A stretch of 64,000 bases of DNA from Trichinella spiralis (taxonomy: Eukaryota > Nematoda > Enoplea > Trichinellida > Trichinellidae), in assembly GCA_000181795.3 (NCBI GenBank), contig CM012953.1, positions 1,012,184 to 1,076,183 of the forward strand, in the 5' to 3' direction. A program made the position numbers and the translations under genes. Below the pieces are notes generated by a model. That model ran no database searches. It worked only from the letters and a program-made list of their open reading frames with translations, and had not been told where the DNA came from. This document shows positions 15,606 to 25,211 of this stretch, in pieces (position 1 is the stretch's first letter; each line of letters begins with the position of its first letter).

Positions 15606-16247
15606 TTACTGTAAATGCTGTTCACACCATTCATTCAAGCAATTATAGCATGCTGTTGCGTGCGGTTTGGCAATTTTCAATTCATTCATCATCCAATTGA
15701 CAAACTGATCTCGGTGACGCTTCAGGACAAGAAACTGACCCAATAATACATAAGCCTTAAAAATATGCATTCAAAGAAAAGAAAATTATGAACACGCTCG
15801 TGTTTATTCGCGTATAAATATGATAAAACAAAAAAAATACTGTTGCTGTGAATCCTATAAATGCATTTTCAAAATAAAATTCACAAAACTGAAGCAATGC
15901 GGAATTTAAATAAGCTCATTTACTTGTTGCAGTGATTAACAATCAAAATAATTATTAAAATAAAAATAATTCATACAAACTTCTAATATATATATGTAAG
16001 GTTACTTTACTTATATGCATAAAGGAACATTTGCATATATGCAAATGATCATATTCATAACATGCTCGCCTCATTCAAACTACCATCAACCAATTACAAA
16101 CATGTTACTCAAAATAATTACTTTATCAAATCCTTGTTTTGTTAAATGCTTCGCATATACTGGTCCGATTCCGGCAATCGCATCGACATCTTTTTCTTCA
16201 AGCGATTCGCAAACAAATTCTTGGTGTTTCACAGAACTGCCTTGCAT
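15606..16247 (-). CDS. BANF1: Barrier-to-autointegration factor
   Basis: Small dimeric chromatin protein that bridges DNA and binds LEM-domain proteins and lamin; needed for nuclear envelope reassembly. Two exons on the minus strand: 16122-16247 and 15606-15755, giving 91 aa (human 89). The helix-hairpin-helix reads IAGIGPVYAKHLTKQGFDKA, the core reads YVLLGQFLVLKRHRDQFVNW, and the C-terminus has CYNCLNEWCEQHL like the family's C--CL-EWCDAFL end. The start ATG directly follows a TTTTAG acceptor with no leader bases between, so the first exon is made by cis- or trans-splicing straight onto the ATG. The N-terminus lacks the TTSQKHRDFVAEPMG sequence of animal BAF apart from KHQEFVCE, so the usual VRK1 phosphorylation residues are only partly kept. 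It lies tail to tail with CDC5L. Confidence 0.95.
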
Positions 16248-17839
16248 CTAAAATTTATTTTTAATTATAATTTATATCAAACATCAGATAAGCATTGCGC
16301 GTCTCGATTCTTATTTTGTTGAGTTGATAAATCATCATCAAGATGCAACAGCGAACGTAACATTTGCGCTGGGAATATAATTTCAGAGTGGATTCAAATA
16401 TGAAGCAGCATCACTGCTTCAAACACAAACTTTATATTTACATTAAACTGCACTTCTAAGCTGTTAACATCTTTCCAGTTGCCAGCAACTAAATAACACA
16501 TTTCACTTATCAATAGTGAACAATATAAATTGGGTGGATCTTATACTATTGTCTAGATGCATCACAAGCATTTTGTTTTCAGTATAAAATAAAGAAAATA
16601 ATCTTCGTTTAAAATAAGTAAACTGAAATATCCGAAATGCATGATATGAATACACGCGCGTCATTTGAAAATTAACATTAAAATTTTCATTATTAAACAA
16701 GTTATTTAGCAACCAAAATACAACCGTCCTTTCCAAAAGATAGGATCAATTAATTATTTACTTATTTTCCCTTCATCGTTATATTCCAATCTCCAAACAT
16801 CTAGTTAATCTTACTACAATACTTTTTTAATTCAAGGCAAAAGTATAATTTAATAACGCTTGTTAATAAACGGATTTACCTATCTATATTAATTTAAAAA
16901 ATTTCTTACTAGAAAAAGAAATAAAGTTCTATTTTACTTTAAAAAAGAGCAGTGATCAAATGCTTGTCAAAAATAATGTTGAAGTTCATTTTGAATTTAG
17001 TGTTGACAGCTGACTTCACATTATAATGCTAAGAAACCCACTTATTGTGAAACTACAATTTCACAGTATTAAATATTTACAGGTATTAATTCACAGAAGA
17101 CAGTAATTTCAATGATATTTCTCTAATGCTTTAAAAACTTACGTTACAAAACTAGCTGTGTGTTCAACGCAATACCATACATCTATGTGCTAATGCTTAT
17201 ATGCTAATACATGTAAATAAGTATTTTCAGCATTTGCAGATTACACATATCTATTTACAAAATCTAAAAAAGTTTTTCAGTTTTATTAATTGTTAATGAA
17301 TGCAATGTCTTACTAAATACTTTACTTTAGCTTGTTAAAATTAATATTTTTTACAATGGATGAATAAAAAACCGAATAAAGTCTGTTTATAACAGAACTG
17401 GATTAAAAAATGGTTTCTTCTCTTTTCAGCGCAGTAAATTTTCTAGAAATGTTCTCTTTTGTCATTGTCATCGTCATTGTATTCCTCCTGAAATGAAATC
17501 AAATGAAATATAATGCGACATGAATAAACGGCCAAACTATTTAAAAATAGCGCCAAATTTAATGCAAATTATTATAAAATTTAAATGTTGAAAAGTCATA
17601 TTTGAAAAATTGCACAACCATAAACTTAAAATATTTGATTAACTCATGAAAGTGGCACTTTCTATTTTGACATGAATAAGAATTCAACCACGAAATAACT
17701 ATACAGTGACATTTAGCAGGCCGCACTGCCTGGAAACTTCAAATTTGTCCTACTTAATTAATTCGTTCACTGAACAGAATGTATGCATGTATTTATTTAT
17801 TATTTTTTAATTATAAACTTATTTATTAAGATAAAATGA
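16248..17839. other. Long spacer upstream of BANF1
   Basis: About 1.6 kb of AT-rich DNA. Its far end (17443-17487) contains a possible terminal exon of the WAP gene, described separately. The rest shows no gene; open frames at 16015-16251 and 16503-16736 are shadows or chance. Confidence 0.5.
17443..17487 (-). other. Possible alternative last exon of the WAP gene
   Basis: Behind a good TTTCATTTCAG acceptor the minus strand reads EEYNDDDNDKREHF and then TAG. The phase fits a donor at TTA|GTATGA at the end of the WAP gene, where the apparent stop codon (17840-17842) lies inside the donor sequence. Joining them would replace the terminal Val-stop with a short acidic tail. Transcript evidence is needed to choose between the two ends. 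Confidence 0.4.
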
Positions 17840-18486
17840 TCATACTAAATAGTCAATTCCATCAGTGATTCTTGCCAAATACATGTTGGATCTTGAATTA
17901 GTTTGAATTGGAAATAAGCATCTCTTGCCAAGCATCGTTTCACAGCACTTCCGAATCGACGGACAGTCGTAATCTACTTTGCATAAATCTTCGGCACCTC
18001 TTTCACGAAGAATGGAACCAACAATTTCTGGGCATTGTCCAGATTTTTCTACTGGACAGCAGACAAGATCTTCACAAGCATAGCCGTCAGGACATTCGAG
18101 ATTATTACCACACAAACCGACAGGTTGTTTGTCATTGGTACAAGCAACTGTTAAAATTGAAAAATTATTATTTCAAAATTCAAACATTTCTTTTTAATAA
18201 ATTACATCTGCTCGAATCCGGAAGCATGCATAAGCGTCCATTGACTGTTCTACAACATTTCATGTAGCCTGGACATTCAATATCTGACAAACAGCGGCTT
18301 ATTGTTATCGTTGTTTCGTAAACTGGCAAGGGACAAAGTCCGAATTTTTCTGTTAGAGCATATTATTTTGTTTTCAATTAATAAAATTATTAGCATAAAC
18401 AAAGGGAAGAAAAGAATACCGAAAGAGACGACCCGGACAGCAACATGCAACAACATCAACAACAAGGTGCCCCTTACCAATGACAT
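17840..18486 (-). CDS. Secreted protein with two WAP four-disulfide-core domains
   Basis: Three exons on the minus strand: 18420-18486, 18206-18349, 17840-18147; 172 aa. Exon 1 encodes a signal peptide (MSLVRGTLLLMLLHVAVRVV). The first WAP domain runs from KFGLCPL through SDIECPGYMKCC to GRLCMLP. A middle Cys-rich segment follows (CTNDKQPVGLCGNNLECPDG ... VCCP). The second WAP domain has KSGQCPE, KVDYDCPSIRKCC and GKRCLFP. WAP domains are often serine-protease inhibitors or antimicrobial; the target here is unknown. The start was chosen because its hydrophobic exon has a GT donor whose phase matches exon 2. The C-terminus may be extended by the exon at 17443-17487. The gene is expected to be extracellular. 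Domain calls are firm; the exact ends are less so. Confidence 0.85.
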
Positions 18487-19392
18487 CTCTTTAACCCGTA
18501 ACGTATTTCAAGTATTCAATCTTTATTGTTGATGGAAACGTTGGGGAAATTTTCAGGACAACAGAAGCTGTCACAATGCTTTACAGCTGAACGACGAGAG
18601 AAATTATTTCAAATAATCAAAATGTAGTTCAAAATTTTTTTTTGAAAAAATCTGAAGAACAAAAAACAAACATTGAACAATTTTAAAACGGAAAAACTAT
18701 TTTAAAATTCAAACTTTTTAAAGAAAACATTAATGCATTAATTTATGTTATTAATTTTTTAAAATAATCTGTATAAATTTCAAAGTAAGCATTTGAAAAA
18801 GTTGAATTTTGAACTCACATTAACTCTGACCAACTGTGAGATTTTGAAAAGTTGATGTAAAAAATATTTCATCAAACAATTTCAATAATGTGAATATTAT
18901 GTAAGTGGAGAGCATTATTTTCAAACTGCAATATTTCAATAACAATATTTACATATAAAATTAGTCGTATTATTTAAAAATGATACAAAAATTTTAATGA
19001 ACTTTAAGTACTGAAAAATAAAATCGCAAATTACAAGTTATTTACAAGCTATATAAAGTGAATAAAACAATATATGTTGCATTAATTGTAAATAAAAGTA
19101 AACTTAGGAATAAATTTTTAACTGCGATAAATTTGATCTTAATTGTTAATAAGTTTACTGTGCTTCTGATGATGAGTTTTTTTTGCAATAGCGAAGTTTT
19201 TTTATTCCACAAATGTTGCTTTATCGTTTTCAATTATTTATAAATACTGGGAAAATAGTTTTAAATTCATATATTATTCATGTGAATGAAAAACATTAAT
19301 TATTGTTCAATGAATTTACATTTTTTAATTTGTATTTTACAGATCACGTTAACAGATTAAGCTGCTTGATCAACCGAATAGTGACAATAAAG
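18487..19392. other. Spacer between the WAP gene and CDC23
   Basis: AT-rich. A minus-strand stretch at about 18535-18588 behind an acceptor-like CGTTCAG reads VKHCDSFCCPENFPN before a stop. It could be a relic or alternative exon of a Cys-rich protein, but no donor fits the WAP gene phase. The remainder shows no gene. A TTTTACAG acceptor near 19342 precedes the CDC23 start. Confidence 0.4.
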
Positions 19393-22300
19393 ATGAACGT
19401 AAGTTTTTTCGACATAATTGACACTTTGAATCAAATCTTAATTTTTGATTGGAAAATTTTGCTTATTTGTGAATTTGTTTTTGAAATGCTCATTTATCTG
19501 TCAGTTTTTTTAATTTGTACTGTTTTTAGCATTCTTTCACGAACAGTTCGTTTTCAAATGCATATACAACTCAAGAAATTTTGAGTGATTTAATTAAAAC
19601 TGAAACAGAATGTTACACAAGAAGATTTATGAATGAGGCCAACTGGTAAATATGTTACTTTTTTGACGACTTTATTTAAATTTTTCACTCAAATAAAATA
19701 AAGATTTATAACATAAATGTATTGAAGTAAAGAAGCTGTGAAGTAATTAATATTATTTTTGAATAGTTGCATTTGAATGTTTCAAAAGTGGTCATTTATT
19801 TGCATCTTAATGTTTAGGGCAAGAGAAATGATATTCCATTTAGCTGACAACATTTCCGACTTCGACATAAATGTACAGGTACGAAAATTTAACTTTCTTT
19901 TTCAAAATGGATACAGGCAATTTTCGTTGATAAAATTAATTTTTTAAAATAACATTCTAGTGGAAAAAATCAAATTCTTATTAATCGATTAGTGATTGTA
20001 AAATGAAATTTCCATTTTAGGGAGTGGAAGATGTTTCTTTGGATTCAACTTGTACGATGCTTCTTCATTTTTGTCAAGCTGCAATTGATGCAGGTGATTT
20101 TTATCGTGCTGTGCGAATTGCTGATCATCGCGAAAACCCCATGCATCCTGTATTTAAGACATTGGCACTCAATGCTAAACTTATGGTATGATTGAGTTGA
20201 TTGATTTAGTTGTTTTAAAAATGATGATGCTTGCAGATGTATGATGCAAATATGGAACAAATGTTAATTTGCAAAGAACCTGGTACTCGATTAGCCATTG
20301 CCAGTGGAATTTTTCATCGTATATATTTTTTTAAATTTTAGATTCTTTCATTGCTCAACAGAAAGCAGATTTGATCGATTTTATAAGTGAATTTGGTCCA
20401 AAAAGTTTAGAAAAAGAAAACTTCGATGATCCATATTTTCTTACTTTGTAAATAATTTGTTCAAGCAAGCTTATTGAATAAAAATGCAATGTACATTTGC
20501 ATGTTTTCAAAGGTATGGGAAATTGTACATGCGGCTTAACTATAAAAGTAATGCTGAGAAATACTTCATCGACGCTATACGAATATTGCCCCGTTGCTGG
20601 CCTGCTTGGGTTTATCTGGTCGAATGTCAGGATAGTCCGATGAATGTGAGCTGTTTGTTCCAAGTAGTGATTTTATTTGTAATCAATTTGGATCGATTTC
20701 AGTTTATGAAGCTTGCTCTGCCTGATCATTGGATGAAATTGTTCAGTTTTGTGAATTTATATTTGAAATTTCTTGACGGTTCTTCGGCAAAAGAAGTGCT
20801 CGACAAGTTCATCACACCTGAATTGGCAAACACTCCGTACATTATAAATCAAATTGCGACAATAAATGTTTATGCAAGAAGTATGTTAATTATTCTTATT
20901 TTTTCTTTAATTTAAATTCTAACAATATGTAGCTCAATTATTTTCTTTTTGAATTTAGAGTTTCCTACAGCGATAGATGAATATCGCAGGTTGATTGCAA
21001 TTGAACCGAACAGAGAAGAGGGTATGGACAGATTTTCGGATTGTCTATTTGTTATGGTAATTTAAAAGTTAAAATTTTCTTTAATTTTTAACTTTTTCCA
21101 CGATTTTCTTTTAAAATTTAAATTTGTTTATCATTATCCAGGGTTTAAACGTAGAATTGAGCTATCTGGCGATAAAATGGTTTCACATCAACGTGCACTC
21201 ACCGGTGACTTGTTGCATACTTGGTATTGAAGTTGCTTTTTTGTCGAAACTGTTCACTTTTCTTGAATATTCTTTTCGTTTATAGCGAATTATTACAGTT
21301 CAATGAGAAAACACGAAGAAGCAATGTCATGGTATACAAGGGCGGTGAAATTGGATCCAAATTCTTGCAACGCTTGGACACTACTCGGCCATGAGGGACT
21401 TGAATTGCGCAATTATATTTCTTCATCCCACGCGTACAGTCGTGCTTTGGGTATTATTTTTTTAAAATTATTCTTGTCGAATACATATGTTATTAATAAT
21501 TTGTAAGTAAATTAAACGAAATCATTCAGAAATTGATCCTCGTGATTATCGCGTTTGGTATTCGTTGGGTCAGTATTATGATGTGCTGCAGTGTCCTGCA
21601 TTTGCGACGTTCTATTACGGCAGAGCTCACACGTTGAAGTCGGATTTCTAGAGCTATTTTTTTTCATTTTCTTCATTTGATTAATTGAGAAATTGATTTT
21701 TTTCGAATTTCAATTCAGAGATGATGATGGTCGAATGACAATTGCACTGGGGGATGTGTTTTTGAGGCAAAACGACGTTGAGCAGGCTGTACATTGTCTT
21801 TGGAAAAGTCACTGTATTGGCGACTTTGACAACAGTACTCTGATTCGACTTGGACAGTATGATGACGAATAGTGAAATTTTTAATATTTTGTGATTGTCA
21901 TGTTCATCTGTTTGGTTAGATGTTACGAAAAAGCGAACATGTTGGACGAAGCGGCGGAGATGTATTTGAAATTTTTGGATCGGGAAGAATCACCGAGAGT
22001 GCTGATAATTAATTTTGAAGCGCATTTAATTTTTATTAATTATTTTGTTTTTTTTGAGAACCCATCACAATTGGCATTGAAAAATTGTCATAAATTTTTG
22101 GCAAAATATTATTTTAACAAAAAGGATTTCAAGAAAGCCATTGATTACGCACATCCGTGTCTTGAAATTAACGCGGTAAGTTGTTATGATTAATTTGAAT
22201 TTTTTTATTTGTTATTAGAAATTTAATAGCATTAAATAAAAAATTTATTTTTTGATTATTCAAGTTGCGGGAACCGATGAAGCGTTTGTTGAATGAAGTG

Positions 22301-22543
22301 AACAAGTTGAATCATGGTGCAAAGGATCGTCAACATTCGAAAAAAAATGTCTCGAAGGCTGATGTGACGGAGACGTCGGTGCTTGATTTGGTCGAGAACA
22401 TCAACGATTACGGTCATGCTAATGAAGAGGCGATAATTTCCGAATTTTTGGCTGAAGTTTTGAAATGCGATGATAATCGAGGTGAAAGTGAAAGTGAAAC
22501 TGCTTTGGAAACAAATGCTGGCGACAATTTGATGAACAATTGA
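19393..22543 (+). CDS. CDC23: APC/C subunit CDC23 / APC8, TPR protein
   Basis: Tetratricopeptide subunit of the anaphase-promoting complex, a ubiquitin ligase driving mitotic exit. Sixteen exons: 19393-19398, 19530-19645, 19818-19878, 20021-20185, 20237-20282, 20342-20447, 20513-20645, 20703-20880, 20959-21056, 21142-21223, 21286-21450, 21530-21638, 21719-21856, 21920-21998, 22059-22175, 22265-22543; 625 aa (human 597). The N-terminal helix region reads RRFMNEANWAREMIFHLAD. The TPRs include WVYLVECQD, LPDHWMKLF, KHEEAMSWYTRAVKLDPNSC, AWTLLGHEGLELRN and IDPRDYRVWYSLGQYYDVL. The first coding exon is only two codons (Met-Asn). The donor after HTLK is a weak GTCGGA. The intron 21999-22058 is 60 bases and would stay open if retained. 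A poly(A) signal lies at 22673. N-terminal junctions rest on phase and weaker similarity. Confidence 0.92.
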
Positions 22544-22954
22544 ATGATTTTGCATTTATATTCTCTTGCAAGCATGAAAAAAATTGGTGAATTATTAAAA
22601 TTGATCAGAAATATTTCATTCTTGATCGTTTACGTTTTCATTTTAATAATTGTTTCTTATTTTATTGAGTGAAATAAAAATAATCTTTTTTTTCACAGTG
22701 CAAATTGGAAAATGTAGAAGTGTTGTTATTTATTCTGTTGGTAATCGTAGAAGTTGAAAAAAATTAAACAAAATAAATATTGAGATAGATCAGTTTAAAC
22801 AAAATTTGAATTTAAACTTTGAAAAGCAGATGCGTTGAATTTTAAAGTGTTTTTGTTTAAAGTGTTATTTTAAACAAAAAATGTCAACTTGGGCAAGCTT
22901 TGGGTTAAATTGTCATTTTGGCTTTTTGTCTTCAACTGCGCTGGTGACAAAAGC
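22544..22954. other. Spacer between CDC23 and the LIM gene
   Basis: About 410 bases holding the CDC23 3'UTR and the upstream region of the LIM gene, both on the plus strand. Apart from the AATAAA at 22673 nothing specific is seen. Confidence 0.5.
22673..22678 (+). terminator. Poly(A) signal of CDC23
   Basis: A perfect AATAAA 130 bases after the CDC23 stop codon on the coding strand. Confidence 0.6.
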
Positions 22955-23724
22955 ATGGCGTTCTCTGACCAACCTTGCCGTATTTGTCAAAAGCATTTCG
23001 TCGAAGGCGAAGTGGTAAATAAAATAATTAATTGAACAACAGCCTGGCAGGTAAATTGATAATTTGCATATTGTCGTTCATTGCAGCCGATCGCTTTGGG
23101 TCGTTATTGTTATCACGAAAAGTGTGTGCGGTGTGAATTCTGTTGCAAGCCGATTGAAAATCCAACGTTGAACGCGCAGGCGGTTGAGGAGAAAGTGTTC
23201 TGTAAGAGTCACATTGAAAAGAACGAAATCGGAGCCAAGCCGTCTTGTCCGACTTGTTTCAAAGAATTCACTATTGCCGATAAACGTCTGACCAAAGTTT
23301 TCGGCATCACGTACCATTCCAATTGTGTCACTTGCTTTGACTGTAAAAAGGTAATTTGATGATCAAGTTCAATTTTTGTAAAAGGGTATTTATTTTTCAA
23401 ATTTATTGTTCAACACAGCCGATAGCAGCTAACAAATGGCAAGGCTACAACCAGCGTGCTTTGTGCCAATCTTGTTTCGATTTGGTCAAAAATGTTCCTT
23501 GTGTGAAGTGTAGAAAGGTGCTGAAAGATGAAGAGCAGAATGTGGTATTGTTAGCTGGTATCATTTGTCCCAATTGCTTCAAGTGTGCGGAGTGTTTGAC
23601 ACGTTTGGGATTGGAGGAAAAGTTTTACCAACTGAATGAAAATGTCTACTGTATCAAGTGTGATCGTGCGTTTCGCGTTGCGAAATACAAGTTCGACAGA
23701 ACTCGTGGAGGTCCTAATTTCTGA
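22955..23724 (+). CDS. Three-LIM-domain protein
   Basis: LIM domains are double zinc fingers that bind other proteins, often at adhesion sites or the actin cytoskeleton. Three exons: 22955-23014, 23087-23350, 23419-23724; 209 aa. LIM1 starts CRICQKHF and contains YCYHEKCVRCEFCCKPI and FCKSHIEK. LIM2 starts CPTCFKEF and contains YHSNCVTCFDCKKPI and LCQSCFD. LIM3 starts CVKCRKVL and contains CPNCFKCAECLTRL and YCIKCDRAF. In LIM3 the usual His at the zinc position is replaced, reading IICPNCFKC. No other domain is present: no LD motifs, homeodomain or PDZ. It may be a LIM-only paralogue of paxillin/PINCH-like proteins, but I do not assign an orthologue. Nearest poly(A) signal is at 23900. Confidence 0.88.
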
Positions 23725-24268
23725 ATCACCATTTTCAATTTCTGTTACTTACCCATTTATGATTTGTTCAAATTCAAGCTTTCAAATTTAAATTCATTTC
23801 AAATTTTTAAACTAATTTATCAATTATTTCATATAATTTCTGTATGAAAACATTCAACATTACATTCATTTCACCTTCTGTATAAAAATTAAAATTTTTA
23901 ATAAACTTCAAATTATATTGTTACTCGTGTTATCTATATCGTGTCATTGATAATGAAATTTTTGCAATAACTATTTTCATTGACATGCAATTCAGCTGAC
24001 CGATGGATGGAATTTAGCGCAAATTCGATTTCAAATCATCATTGGATTTAAAAACAACATCATCGAAATTAAACCGTGTCAGTGAAAGCGGTGACGAGTC
24101 CTCATCAAGTATATGAAATTGATAATTGAAAACAGTTCAAACAGATGCGCACTGGTCAAAGCTGACCCTTTCGAATTCAAAAGCTTCTGAACAGTCTTTT
24201 GACATTCTACTTTGTTTCTTTTTTTGGGGGTTTTTTCTTTCATATTTATTTATTTATTCATTTCAAAC
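23725..24268. other. Spacer between LIM gene and secreted-protein gene
   Basis: About 540 bases: LIM gene 3'UTR with AATAAA at 23900-23905, then the promoter side of the next plus-strand gene. A poly-T/G run (TTTCTTTTTTTGGGGG) near 24218 is the only unusual composition. Confidence 0.5.
23900..23905 (+). terminator. Poly(A) signal of the LIM gene
   Basis: AATAAA about 175 bases after the LIM stop codon, in an AT-rich 3'UTR. Confidence 0.55.
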
Positions 24269-25152
24269 ATGAAAATCCTTCTAATCCTTGCCATTATTAT
24301 ACTGCTCCATTGCAAAAGTAAGCCAACGATAAATATATACAGTGCTATTGTGATAAATTGTTTTGTGCTTGTGAAAATTCAACATCTGAATAAATAAATT
24401 ATATTATTTTTGCTCAATCTCAAGGTGCTGCTGTCAACGCACGCGTGCCAGCCAATTATCGACGAAATCCGCTGATAATTTCACGGCGTGCAAGGCCGAC
24501 AGTATTGCCGGAATTTTTACTTTCGCACACCATTCACACCGGTATCGATATCAACCACGGCATGGATACGGTAGTGGACGGTTTTTTGAACATTCGACAC
24601 CCGTCGAAGCCGAAAAAGCTCTGGGACATGAACGGCTATTTGAGAACCACACGCAACCACGTCTGGTATCATTATGGACATCTTCTGCGACCGGTCAACA
24701 AGTACAATCTGACCGAATCCGCAATTGCAGAACTAACGCTTCATCCACTTTTCCGCCACCTCAGAGGTTCATATGTGGAGGGAAATAAAAAGCAATTAAA
24801 AAACAATTTATTTATTATGATTTTAGGAACAATTTCCAAAAGACCACTGATGATTTTGCCGAGAAGATTCATACCGGTACGCTGCAAGCCACCGGTCTGC
24901 AATCCATATCTGCACACCTGGGCCAACGGTATCGAAGTGGAACCGGGCAACGATTTCGCCGTCGAAGGTATGCTAGATTTTCCAGTGTCGGCCGGTGAAC
25001 CGGATGTCGAGCTGCGCTTCCCACTCCAAGGAATGTTCGTCTGGCAAAAGGTGCCCGTTCGTTTCATTTATGGCCAACACATGACACCAGTGAATCCGTT
25101 CCGTCGCAAATGCGACACAACGAATTGCAAATCTTCACCACCGTTCAAATGA
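24269..25152 (+). CDS. Secreted protein of unknown family with an internal repeat
   Basis: Three exons: 24269-24317, 24425-24766, 24827-25152; 238 aa. The first exon encodes a clear signal peptide (MKILLILAIIILLHC), with cleavage probably just before SAAVNA. The mature chain is basic and has few cysteines, all in the second half (RCKPPVCNPY and the C-terminal CDTTNC). Two segments look like copies of one motif: HTGIDINHGMDTVVDGFLNI (first half) and ANGIEVEPGNDFAVEGMLDF (second half). Each is followed by a short variable stretch and a hydrophobic/aromatic segment. It is presumably extracellular. I do not recognise the family and give no function. GC is higher than in neighbours. It converges on the transporter gene, with stop codons about 60 bases apart. 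Confidence 0.8.
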
Positions 25153-25158
25153 AGCAAC

Positions 25159-25164
25159 AATAAA
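25159..25164 (+). terminator. Poly(A) signal of the secreted-protein gene
   Basis: AATAAA only 6 bases after the stop codon, and before the end of the converging transporter gene, implying a very short 3'UTR. Confidence 0.6.
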
Positions 25165-25211
25165 AGAAATGTGCAATTTCTTATTAATATTAAAATTAAA
25201 AAATATTACAA

